Shown piece after piece: positions 26,257-33,690 of a stretch of DNA of 44,800 bases (positions within the stretch are counted from its first letter, which is position 1; each line of letters begins with the position of its first letter). The DNA is from Arenibacter sp. F20364 (lineage in GTDB: Bacteria; Bacteroidota; Bacteroidia; Flavobacteriales; Flavobacteriaceae). The position numbers and the translations under genes are program-made. The notes under the pieces are model-generated. The model saw only the letters and a program-made list of their open reading frames with translations, did no database searches and was not told where the DNA came from. The stretch lies in contig NZ_JALKBD010000035.1 of assembly GCF_023015905.1 (NCBI RefSeq), forward strand, positions 1-44,800, read 5' to 3'.

Positions 26257-28053
26257 ATGAAAAAGAAATTGTTTTTTATTGTAATCGTTTTCCTTTTTTT
26301 ATTGAATACTCCTTATATATTAGGTCAACCACTCCCTACTTTTAATTCTGAACATACAGGTCTTTTCCGTGCATCAGTTGTAAAAGTAGATGTTACGCCC
26401 GAACCGGGTGATTCAAAATGGTTACTGGGGTATGGCCCAAGAGAGTCAACGGGTGTTCGTGACCGTATTTATCATCGTATAGTGGCACTTGACGACGGGC
26501 TTACTCAGTTTTTTCTGGTACAATCTGATTTTTGTGTTATGTCACCTTCCGAATATGACCACGTTGCTACTATGCTTCAGCGAGAACTCGGGATCGATCC
26601 ATCAAATTTTTGGTGGTCTTTATCTCACACCCATTCTGCCCCCGAGTTAGGGGTTCCGGGATTGCCGGAAGTTTTTATGGGAGAACGTTATAAGCATGAG
26701 GTGGATACTGATTATGAATCATTTGTTGCACGTTCACTGGTAGATGGCATTATTGAGGCCCGCAGTAAATTAGTTCCGGCGCGTCTAGGTGTAGGCTGGG
26801 GATTTTCGATGGCAAATATCAACCGGCGCGCTATAGATGAAAATGGAAAGGCTTCTCTTGGTATGAATCCTGATCTACCTGTGGATCGCAGAATTGGTTT
26901 GATCCGGCTGGACAAGGAAGATGGTACGCCAATTGCTTTGATCGCCAACTATGCGATGCATGGCACTGTATTTGGCCCGGATAATACAGAAATCAGTGCA
27001 GACGCACAAGGAGTAGTTGCGGAATATGTTGAGCAAAAAACAGGTGTCCCTATGCTTTATATTAATGGTGCGGCAGGTAATATTGCTCCTATTTACAGTG
27101 TTTATCCAAATACCGGATCGGGGTACCTAAATCAATTCAAATTGTTATTAGGGGATAAGATTCTTGAGGCTAATAATAAAATTTTATCTACTACCGATAA
27201 AGTAAAACTATTTACTAGTTCTTTGATATTGGAAACACCCCGAAAAGCCAATTTGGGATGGCCTTCTGATCTGGATAAATATACACGAACAACAAAATTC
27301 GGAGCTAATTTGGTAAGACTCCCTGTACGATTCCTAAAGATTAATGAGGATGTTGCGATCTGGAGTTTGCCTGTTGAGCTGTTTTGTGAAATTTCCAATG
27401 AAATTCGTGATCGCTCTCCCTTTCCCTATACTTTTTACTACGGCTATACCAACGGATGGCTAGGGTATCTTCCAACAGAAAAAGCATTTCAACATGGGGG
27501 ATACGAGGTAGAGGTGGTGTCTCCTTATACTCCATCTGGTGAGCGTGATTTAAAGGAGTCTGTTTTGGGATATTTGCAAGGTGAGATGCGGAGCATTAAA
27601 ACTTATAATACCAAGACAGATGTCGTTAATAGGCCTGAACTAATTCGATCGGATGCGGATGGCTCATTAAGGCTCACTGCCAGAAAGGGCTATGCCCAAG
27701 GACCGGAAATTAAATATATGCCCGAATGGTCAGCCTTTGGGTGGTTTACTTCAGAAGATAGAGTAGATTGGCATGTGGACGTGGAAAGGGCGGGCAACTA
27801 TGAAGTAATCCTTGAATGGTCCGTTTCGGATGAAGAAGCAGGAAAGGAATTTCTTCTAAAAGCAAAAGGTCAAAAACTGACCGGAATAGTGGCACCTAGC
27901 GGATCATGGGAAACGTTCAAAGCAGAAAAGGTAGGTTCCATTCATCTCAGGGCAGGCCGTCAGAAAATCGTGTTCATGGCAAATAAACATTTTGACAAAG
28001 GTGCACTATTAGACCTTCGGGAAATAAAACTAAGAATAGTCAAAGGGCAATAG
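26257..28053 (+). CDS. Neutral-ceramidase-fold protein 2 with extra C-terminal beta domain
   Basis: 598 residues with a signal peptide (MKKKLFFIVIVFLFLLNTPY to LGQ). Residues about 35-450 parallel ceramidase-fold protein 1, with the zinc motif SHTHSAPE (His124, His126) and the same GNIAP motif in which Ala277 replaces the ceramidase nucleophile Ser. Residues about 455-598 are an added beta-sandwich-like module (YMPEWSAFGWFTSEDRVDWH, GNYEVILEWSVSD) resembling the carbohydrate- or ligand-binding domains found at the end of secreted sulfatase-type enzymes. The duplicate is probably older than strain level because synonymous differences are many. A perfect palindrome begins at the stop codon. Confidence 0.8.
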   Translation: MKKKLFFIVIVFLFLLNTPYILGQPLPTFNSEHTGLFRASVVKVDVTPEPGDSKWLLGYGPRESTGVRDRIYHRIVALDDGLTQFFLVQSDFCVMSPSEYDHVATMLQRELGIDPSNFWWSLSHTHSAPELGVPGLPEVFMGERYKHEVDTDYESFVARSLVDGIIEARSKLVPARLGVGWGFSMANINRRAIDENGKASLGMNPDLPVDRRIGLIRLDKEDGTPIALIANYAMHGTVFGPDNTEISADAQGVVAEYVEQKTGVPMLYINGAAGNIAPIYSVYPNTGSGYLNQFKLLLGDKILEANNKILSTTDKVKLFTSSLILETPRKANLGWPSDLDKYTRTTKFGANLVRLPVRFLKINEDVAIWSLPVELFCEISNEIRDRSPFPYTFYYGYTNGWLGYLPTEKAFQHGGYEVEVVSPYTPSGERDLKESVLGYLQGEMRSIKTYNTKTDVVNRPELIRSDADGSLRLTARKGYAQGPEIKYMPEWSAFGWFTSEDRVDWHVDVERAGNYEVILEWSVSDEEAGKEFLLKAKGQKLTGIVAPSGSWETFKAEKVGSIHLRAGRQKIVFMANKHFDKGALLDLREIKLRIVKGQ

Positions 28054-28080
28054 TCAAATCTCGATTATCGAGATTTGACT
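28052..28080. terminator. Perfect 14-bp inverted repeat overlapping a stop codon
   Basis: AGTCAAATCTCGAT (28052-28065) and ATCGAGATTTGACT (28067-28080) are exact complements with a single T between. The stem includes the last two bases of the TAG stop of the ceramidase-fold gene. No T-tract follows, so it may protect mRNA 3' ends or halt convergent transcription. Confidence 0.5.
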
Positions 28081-28093
28081 GCTCCGACCCTTG

Positions 28094-28120
28094 CCTGCCC
28101 GTATCCATTCAGGCGGGTTT
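28094..28120 (+). terminator. GC-rich hairpin with short T-tract
   Basis: CCTGCC (28094-28099) pairs with GGCGGG (28112-28117, one wobble) and is followed by TTT. Together with the palindrome before it, this probably ends the long plus-strand transcript. Confidence 0.4.
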
Positions 28121-28233
28121 CGAAATCTAAAATGAGGATCCTTTCAATGTCTTTCGGGTCTGAACAGCGGTAGTTTATTTATGGAAAATCCAAGCCTGTT
28201 TGGGCTTTGGAATAAATAAAAAATCAGCAAATC

Positions 28234-28266
28234 TAGCTGCTTGGTTTTGATTTTGCAGCATTGATC
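28234..28266. repeat. 33-bp dispersed repeat, copy 2
   Basis: TAGCTGCTTGGTTTTG and the following 17 bases match 12232-12264 with two mismatches (positions 18 and 25 of the repeat). Both copies have a CAGC/GCTG hairpin at the left edge. Confidence 0.6.
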
Positions 28267-28349
28267 CTGACACTTTAATGATAGTGATTTTTAGACTTTA
28301 TATCCATTAATTTCCTATTTTTTGGAAATAACTCCATGCCTAATATTAT

Positions 28350-29231
28350 TTAAATAGTTCTCTTTTTATAATGATTCCTAAAATCCGATGGTGAGGATTT
28401 TGTTTTCAATTTAAACACCCTTGAAAAGTAAGCGTAATCATTAAAGCCTAAGAAATCGGAAATTTCCATTAAAGAATCCTCTGAATGTACCAAAAGCCGC
28501 TTTGCCTCCAAAATAATACGTTCATTAATAAGTTCCAACGGTGTTTTGTCTAAGGAATAGTTGGTGATTCTATTTAAATGCTTTGTAGTGATATTCAGTT
28601 TATCAGCGTAAAACGCGACCGATTTTTCGCTTCTGTAAAACTCTTGAATCAGTGTTTCCAATACTCTTAGGGTTTTAAGGTAGGTGGTTGACCCGGCAAT
28701 TGTATAGGATTCAAAATTAGTATATAACCTAGCCAAATCGATATAGGCAAGATTAATAAGACTACATAATTTTTGCTCCTTGTAGGTGGCACTAGTATTA
28801 TATTCAAGATTTATTTCTTTAAAACGACTCTTAATTAATGCCAATTCGTCCAATGTCAACTGAAGGTTTGGAGGATTTTCATTGGAATAATAAAATGGAA
28901 ATTGAGTGATTTCGGTGTTTGAAAAGCCATATTCAAAAAATTCCTTTGTGTGAAAAAATATATATCCCTCGGGAGCACTCTCAAATTTCCATAAATGGGT
29001 TTGGCCGGGTTTCAAAAAAAATACACATCCAGGTTGAATAGCGTAATGATTGAAGTCGATCTCATGGATACCTGTGCCTGCCGAAAATACTACACATAAA
29101 AAGAAGTCATGCCTATGCGCACTATGAACGAATTTGCTGTTTTTTCGTAAATGTACTGCCAACTCGTTACTATAAACATCCTTGGAATTGATTTCTTTGT
29201 CAAACTGTTCAATGTTCAGGATAGGAATCAC
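28350..29231 (-). CDS. AraC-family transcriptional regulator with cupin sensor domain
   Basis: 293 residues. The N-terminal part (about 25-105) is an AraC-type cupin (HSAHRHDFFLCVVFSAGTG, then GCVFFLKPGQTHLW). The C-terminal 100 residues form the double helix-turn-helix (KSVAFYADKLNITTKHLNRI, then LMEISDFLGFNDYAYFSRVFK). It is convergent with the ceramidase-fold operon and divergent from the DUF983 gene. Many such regulators act on neighbouring catabolic genes, but no target can be assigned from sequence. Confidence 0.88.
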   Translation of the reverse strand: MIPILNIEQFDKEINSKDVYSNELAVHLRKNSKFVHSAHRHDFFLCVVFSAGTGIHEIDFNHYAIQPGCVFFLKPGQTHLWKFESAPEGYIFFHTKEFFEYGFSNTEITQFPFYYSNENPPNLQLTLDELALIKSRFKEINLEYNTSATYKEQKLCSLINLAYIDLARLYTNFESYTIAGSTTYLKTLRVLETLIQEFYRSEKSVAFYADKLNITTKHLNRITNYSLDKTPLELINERIILEAKRLLVHSEDSLMEISDFLGFNDYAYFSRVFKLKTKSSPSDFRNHYKKRTI

Positions 29232-29363
29232 AATGCGTTTTTTAAAATGTCTTAAATGTACAAAAAATGGAGTGTATTGTGTAAACTAATAAGTATAATA
29301 TTTTCCGAACTTTGTGAGCGTAAAAACTTTAAAATTGAACTATTTCGGGCGTATATTGATTAA

Positions 29364-29765
29364 ATGATATTAAAAATGAAATTTTTAAAGGGAACAAAGG
29401 TTTATGGTATTTTTTCAGGTACATGTCCTGTTTGTCAAAACGAAAGTATGTATACGGAACCAAATCCATACAAGCTTCAAAGTACTTTAAAAATGAAGGA
29501 AAGATGTGCTATTTGCAATACTAAATACAAGATTGAACCGTCCTTTTTTTATGGTGCCATGTATGTAAGCTATCCTGTTGGTTTAACCTTTGCTTCAGCA
29601 GCATTTGTATTGGGTTACCTAATTTTTGATTTCAGTTTGGTGACAACATATTGCATTATAGTGGCCGTCATGGTAATTTCGTTACCAATTATCCTAAGAA
29701 TTTCTAGAAATATTTGGATTAATATGTTCAAGTCTTATGGGAAGAAGAAAATTGAATCGGAATAA
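29364..29765 (+). CDS. DUF983-family membrane protein with two CxxC pairs
   Basis: 133 residues (ATG at 29376 would remove four). The N-terminal cytoplasmic part has two zinc-finger-like pairs, CPVC (Cys21, Cys24) and CAIC (Cys48, Cys51), followed by FFYGAMYVSYPVG and two hydrophobic helices (about 66-86 and 90-112). This is the full DUF983 layout. The function of the family is unknown; redox or metal sensing at the membrane is plausible. It is divergent from the AraC gene and about 540 bases before a thioredoxin gene. Confidence 0.8.
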   Translation: MILKMKFLKGTKVYGIFSGTCPVCQNESMYTEPNPYKLQSTLKMKERCAICNTKYKIEPSFFYGAMYVSYPVGLTFASAAFVLGYLIFDFSLVTTYCIIVAVMVISLPIILRISRNIWINMFKSYGKKKIESE

Positions 29766-30309
29766 AATAGCATTTGTTATCATTCCGAATTACAATTTTC
29801 AATTCATATAAGGATTCCATTTCAACACACTCCTATTGTAGGCACCACAATTTCAAAATTATACATCAAAATTTTCGAAAAAAGTATAGGGACGTTGTCT
29901 ATAAGGGTCTGTCCATTTCACGCATGTATATACGGCCGTTATGACCTTACTTACTAGATAATTTAATCGGTTTTTTGTAAGCTACATTTTATAAATCAAG
30001 CTTCTTTTTCGGGTAGAGAAAGATATACTTCACTTATGGATTAATTGAGGTAATCATGATCAATTAGATAAAATAGGGGTATGACCTTATAGGTTTCTCA
30101 ATATTGGATCTAAAACTGGCCAGTTAATACTCTTACCAGCAATTATTAAATACTTGGCTGTCATTAAATGTGGTTCAAACTATGCTGGCTTCCTTAATGT
30201 TTAATTAATTATTCGAGGAGGGAAGTATTGCCAATCGAAGTGGAATTCTCGCCTAACATCAGCACAATCCCTTGTGATAAATTTGCACTTTAATCTTAAA
30301 AATTTAATT
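29766..30309. other. Gene-free spacer before thioredoxin
   Basis: No open frame here looks real. The 10-mer TATGACCTTA occurs twice (29940-29949 and 30080-30089), which may be chance. A -7 element lies at its right end. Confidence 0.5.
30278..30285 (+). promoter_or_regulatory. -7 element TAAATTTG for thioredoxin gene
   Basis: TAAATTTG matches TANNTTTG and lies 25 bases before the ATG at 30310. It falls inside the longer reading frame that begins at 30274, which argues that 30310 is the true start. Confidence 0.5.
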
Positions 30310-30627
30310 ATGAAAAAAGTAGAAAACAAGAAGGATTATGATAGCTTAATAGCACAGGAGAAACCTGTATTATTGGATTTTTACGCGGACTGGTGTCCTC
30401 CATGTCAGGCATTATTGCCTGTCGTTGAAAAACTCTCGGAAGAGTACAAAGGAAGTGTTGAAATTCAGAAAGTAAATATCGATGAAAACAAGGAATTAGC
30501 GTCACAATTTCAAGTGAGAAGTATTCCGGCCTTATTCTTTATCAAGAATGAGGAGATAGTAGATCGAGTAGTTGGATTGACTTCAGATAGCGTGTTAAGG
30601 GAAAAAATAGCAAAAGTTCTTAATTAA
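30310..30627 (+). CDS. Thioredoxin-fold protein with WCPPC active site
   Basis: 105 residues, normal thioredoxin size, from the ATG at 30310. There is no signal peptide, so it is cytoplasmic. The active site is DFYADWCPPC (the classical one is WCGPC), followed by KVNIDENKELASQFQVRSIPALFFI with the conserved cis-proline (IPA). The Pro-for-Gly change before the central Pro is found in some thioredoxins and alters redox potential in engineered variants. It precedes a small Cys/His-rich ORF by 11 bases and a hairpin terminator follows both, suggesting a two-gene unit. Confidence 0.9.
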   Translation: MKKVENKKDYDSLIAQEKPVLLDFYADWCPPCQALLPVVEKLSEEYKGSVEIQKVNIDENKELASQFQVRSIPALFFIKNEEIVDRVVGLTSDSVLREKIAKVLN

Positions 30628-30638
30628 AAACAAGTTAT

Positions 30639-30803
30639 ATGAAAATAGTTGGCAAATTGAAATTATTGTTGCTCGGAGTATTGAATCTACAGCAGGAAAT
30701 AATTCCTGATTCCCATGATACTAAGAATTATTGTGATGGACATGCACATCATGATTTTTATTGCGCAGACAAAATGTCCTTTGTTTTTAGTAGAATAAGG
30801 TAG
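30639..30803 (+). CDS. Small Cys/His-rich ORF after thioredoxin
   Basis: 54 codons starting 11 bases after the thioredoxin stop. The first half has a basic, leucine-rich segment (MKIVGKLKLLLLGVLNL) that could be a weak signal or membrane anchor. The second half has NYCDGHAHHDFYC, in which two Cys and three His would suit metal binding. The end (MSFVFSRIR) has no feature. No family is recognised. Close spacing to thioredoxin and a terminator 49 bases downstream support real translation; a truncated longer gene is the alternative. Confidence 0.45.
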   Translation: MKIVGKLKLLLLGVLNLQQEIIPDSHDTKNYCDGHAHHDFYCADKMSFVFSRIR

Positions 30804-30851
30804 AGTAGGAATATAGTTTGGAATCCAATAATATTTAATTCGAATTTTGGT

Positions 30852-30884
30852 AAGGAATTGTCTAAGAAGGCAATTCCTTTCTTA
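30852..30884 (+). terminator. Terminator of thioredoxin unit
   Basis: AAGGAATTG (30852-30860) pairs exactly with CAATTCCTT (30871-30879) around a 10-base loop and is followed by TCTT. It fits the end of the thioredoxin/small-ORF transcript. Confidence 0.55.
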
Positions 30885-31150
30885 ATTATAAGTGAGTTTT
30901 CAATATTCTATACCTCACTAATCGGATGGGGCCAATAGTCCCAATTCATTAGAATTTATGAATTTGTAAAAGGAAGTTATCAAGGCCCTTTATGTGTAAC
31001 AATGATGTGGCTTTTTAGTTCCCTAATAAAAAGCAGAAAGACATTAGAATCATTTTTGATTTTTGCAAGAAGGAACATGGAAATTATAAAACACAGTAAA
31101 GGATAAATAGTCCAATATAATTTAGGTGTTTTAGTGGTCAATAATATAAA

Positions 31151-31204
31151 AAAATGTGGTTTGAAGCATGGAGGTCATCCACTTTTTTGTTCAAACCACA
31201 TTTT
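31151..31204. terminator. Perfect 15-bp inverted repeat
   Basis: AAAATGTGGTTTGAA (31151-31165) and TTCAAACCACATTTT (31190-31204) are exact complements around a 24-base loop containing a T6 run. The symmetrical A and T ends would give a bidirectional terminator for the converging thioredoxin and hydrolase genes. Confidence 0.55.
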
Positions 31205-31380
31205 GCATAATAAAAGACTTATTTAATAAGCATCTTGTTTAGAAGTTAAGGTACGTGTCAGGGAATTAATTCTAGGCTAAACTGATCTTTAATGACTTGC
31301 CGACTGATATATTTAACAAGTAATTATAGTATGATTTTTACAAGACTATTTTTCCTTTACTTTTATGTATGCCAAGGCTT

Positions 31381-32115
31381 TTATTTATCAAGTTCCTTTA
31401 CAAGATCCATAGTAGTGTAAACTTTGCTCGATACCATTTTATAATTGGTCTGGGCAGCCTGATTTCCGTCCAAACCAGGTAATTTGGCCGATCCTGTGGC
31501 ATCGCCGACCACAGCAACCTCAAATCCGGCTTCAATAAGATCCCTCATATGGGATTCGGCACAAAGATTACCGGACATCCCGGCCAAAATCACTTTGTCT
31601 ATTTTTTGCTTTCTCAATTGAAGTGCAAGGTCATTGGACTCCGGACCAAATACCTTATGGGGACTTGTAACTACCACCCTGTCCTTTTTGATATACTTTT
31701 TATATCTGGGCAGCCAATCCGCTCCCGATCCTTCGAATCCTTTTACATTCAGTTGATCCCCTCGATCGAACATGGAAATGTTGTGCATCAACTTTTCCAA
31801 GGTGCCCTCGAACTTCCAAACATGGTCGTGCTCATAATAGTAATGTGGGGAGATAAAAACGGGGATATCGTGTTTTTCACCAAGTTTAAAAATGGTCTCC
31901 AAATTTTCAATGGTATTGTTCTCCATTACACTTTCCCCCACGGCTCCCCAAGCCACCCCATCTGGACTTAGAAAGTCATTTTGGGGATCAGTGATGACTA
32001 TTGCCGTATTACCGTCTATTACAAATCCGGGCTCTGGTAATTGGGCAAATAAGTCGTTGGTAGTTGTTGTTAAAAACGCTAATAATAGCATTGATTTAAT
32101 GAATGTAATTTTCAT
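31381..32115 (-). CDS. Secreted isochorismatase-family cysteine hydrolase
   Basis: 244 residues with a signal peptide (MKITFIKSMLLLAFLTTTT to LFAQ), so probably periplasmic. The cysteine-hydrolase triad is Asp43 (ITDPQNDFLSPDG), Lys154 (TSPHKVFGPES) and Cys185 (MSGNLCAESHMRDL), with the cis-peptide-type AGMSGNL stretch before Cys. The fold covers isochorismatases, nicotinamidases and ureido or amide hydrolases. The extra loop YYYEHDHVWKFEGTLEKLMHN marks a subgroup of unknown substrate. A close paralogue without signal peptide is encoded at 42437-43165. Export of an isochorismatase-like enzyme is unusual. The gene is downstream of and co-directional with the AraC gene at 32498. Confidence 0.87.
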   Translation of the reverse strand: MKITFIKSMLLLAFLTTTTNDLFAQLPEPGFVIDGNTAIVITDPQNDFLSPDGVAWGAVGESVMENNTIENLETIFKLGEKHDIPVFISPHYYYEHDHVWKFEGTLEKLMHNISMFDRGDQLNVKGFEGSGADWLPRYKKYIKKDRVVVTSPHKVFGPESNDLALQLRKQKIDKVILAGMSGNLCAESHMRDLIEAGFEVAVVGDATGSAKLPGLDGNQAAQTNYKMVSSKVYTTMDLVKELDK

Positions 32116-32222
32116 GATATATGTATTAAGGATTAAAATGTGTTTCTAATTAATATAAATTGCACTCGTTGCATGTCTTTCAATGTATAAGGTGTCAGCC
32201 TCATGGACTTCATGCATTTGCA

Positions 32223-32375
32223 CTAGATGAATAAGCCTGTATCGTCAAAAAAATCCTCCATGTTCTCAAGATTCTCACAATGTCTGGCTTCTTGGAAATT
32301 GTCAGTTATTAATGCTGAAGTCTTTTGTTTCCGAGAGGGCTGTATGATTAATTTTAAAGTGTGCATTATGTTCAT
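32223..32375 (-). CDS. Possible 50-residue small protein
   Basis: A minus-strand ORF between the AraC gene and the secreted hydrolase gene, in the same direction as both. It begins MNIMHTLKLIIQPSRKQKT and ends in an acidic tail ENMEDFFDDTGLFI. The basic-to-acidic layout is protein-like. No family is recognised and no ribosome site is evident, so this is tentative. Confidence 0.3.
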   Translation of the reverse strand: MNIMHTLKLIIQPSRKQKTSALITDNFQEARHCENLENMEDFFDDTGLFI

Positions 32376-32497
32376 AGTCTTTCAATTTTATTTTTGGAAA
32401 AAGGACTTGCTTTAGGCATTGTAAACTGAGTCCTTTATTGGATGTGTTTTTTTTGTGTCTGATAGAGGTGTTGTATGTAGCTTTAACTACATGTATA

Positions 32498-33280
32498 TCA
32501 AGCAGATAACATATTAATGTGATAGGCTTTCCTGAATTTCAATGGAGGTATACCGAAATTGGTTTTGAACAATTGGGAGAAATGACTTGGATTATCACAG
32601 CCAACACCCATTCCCACTTGTATTATACTATCTTCTGTGGATATTAGAAGCTTTTTTGCATGTTCCAGTTTTAGCCTCATTATGAATTGGTGGGGTGTTT
32701 CTCCCGTTGTTTTCTTGAAAACCCTTATAAAATGGTGAAGGCTTAGTCGAGCTACTTTAGCCAGTTCGGAGGTAAGAATAGGGCGGTCAATATGTTTTTT
32801 AACATAGTGCTGTATTTTCTGAACCAGGAAAGGTGTTAGCCCCATTTGCAAGTTACAACTAAGCTCCTCTTGCAAATAATACCTTTTCACAAGGAGGTCT
32901 GCCATGGTGGCTATCATATTTTCCAGATAGGATTTATCTTCATTTGGACAAAATAGCAGTTCCTGTACCAGATAGAGGGTAAGTTGATTGCTTAAAGGAC
33001 TGTCCAAAATAGGTATAGGTTCGAACCTCTCAATTTCCATTTCAGGTTTCATAGTTCCAAAAACACCGTTATGCATACCCAAGACCAAAGGAGTCTTGGG
33101 CTTAAAATTCGGCATAGGATTCAAAGTATAGATAAATTGGTAATTCTCACCGGACACCGATTCTTTCTTTGATTTTTTCCCATCTTCTATAAGAAATAGA
33201 ATAATTGGGTATTTGTGCACAAGATTTTTGATGGATTTCCTGTCTAATATTCCCTGGTGGATATGGCTTACGTATTTCAT
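32498..33280 (-). CDS. AraC-family transcriptional regulator
   Basis: 260 residues. The C-terminal 100 residues hold the two helix-turn-helix motifs (LTSELAKVARLSLHHFIRVFKKTTGETPHQF is the first with its linker; IIQVGMGVGCDNPSHFSQLFK the second). The N-terminal 150 residues resemble no sensor that I recognise, but the LTPFLVQKIQHYVKKHID lead-in to the DNA-binding domain is usual. It is divergent from the giant hybrid kinase gene across a 410-base region with repeat motifs, and upstream of the secreted cysteine-hydrolase gene. A role in controlling either is inference from position. Confidence 0.88.
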   Translation of the reverse strand: MKYVSHIHQGILDRKSIKNLVHKYPIILFLIEDGKKSKKESVSGENYQFIYTLNPMPNFKPKTPLVLGMHNGVFGTMKPEMEIERFEPIPILDSPLSNQLTLYLVQELLFCPNEDKSYLENMIATMADLLVKRYYLQEELSCNLQMGLTPFLVQKIQHYVKKHIDRPILTSELAKVARLSLHHFIRVFKKTTGETPHQFIMRLKLEHAKKLLISTEDSIIQVGMGVGCDNPSHFSQLFKTNFGIPPLKFRKAYHINMLSA

Positions 33281-33690
33281 GTTTTCTTTTTTTTTACGGT
33301 TTGCAAATTGTTTTTGAAGCGTTCCATAGTACCGGTTTGTTGGAAACGTTTCAATGTGTCTTTAGATTTGTTCACTAGTTTTTAGACTTGTGTTTTAACC
33401 TGTGCTATTAAGGTGTATCCTGCAGGTTCCACAAATAGCACATTTCAAAAGTAATACGCACCCCACCGCTTTACTAGCTACTTTTTCCCAGTGAAGACGT
33501 TTTTCTTCCCAGTGTACAGGCCAAGGCTAAATTTTGACGTTTTGATAGGTTTTATAAGCTGTTTTTGCGGTTTTTTCAGCTTTTGAATCGCAGGGGTATG
33601 CTAACATTCTTCTTAACGTAGCGGTTTAGCTTCTTATCGTTCCATTGAATTAAATTGAAATTAGTAAATTGTATTCCAAATAGATACCTA
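33281..33690. promoter_or_regulatory. Divergent regulatory region with direct and inverted repeats
   Basis: No gene. The direct repeat TTCCCAGTG occurs at 33485-33493 and 33506-33514, exactly 21 bp apart; the flanks extend the match to 11 of 12. An imperfect inverted pair, TTGAAGCGTTCC (33314-33325) and GGAAACGTTTCAA (33342-33354), lies close to the AraC gene and includes the palindrome GAAACGTTTC. Both are plausible binding sites for the nearby regulators. A TTG at 33655 opens the kinase frame but the ATG at 33691 is the better start. Confidence 0.5.

Larger units (their letters stand above)
28054..28349. other. Spacer with palindrome, hairpins and repeat
   Basis: No gene. It holds a perfect palindrome, a GC-rich hairpin, an A/T-flanked inverted repeat around 28170-28220 (TTTATTTAT with ATAAATAAA, plus an inner TCCAAGCC arm) and the second copy of the 33-bp repeat. 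Transcription from both sides converges here. Confidence 0.55.
30804..31380. other. Spacer between convergent thioredoxin and cysteine-hydrolase genes
   Basis: No gene seen. It contains two hairpins (30852-30884 and 31151-31204), as expected between converging transcripts. Confidence 0.55.

Noticed and set aside
29940..30089. TATGACCTTA repeated 140 bases apart
   Set aside because: A 10-mer twice in 500 AT-rich bases without further similarity is likely chance.
30274..30309. Upstream ATG extending thioredoxin by 12 residues
   Set aside because: The extension contains the TAAATTTG -7 element and no thioredoxin needs it; the ATG at 30310 gives normal length.
32227..32415. 62-codon plus-strand frame
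   Set aside because: Antisense to a better minus-strand ORF and rich in random-looking aromatic and Ser residues.
33655..33690. TTG start for the giant kinase
   Set aside because: An ATG 36 bases later starts the kinase-like domain directly and is the more usual codon.
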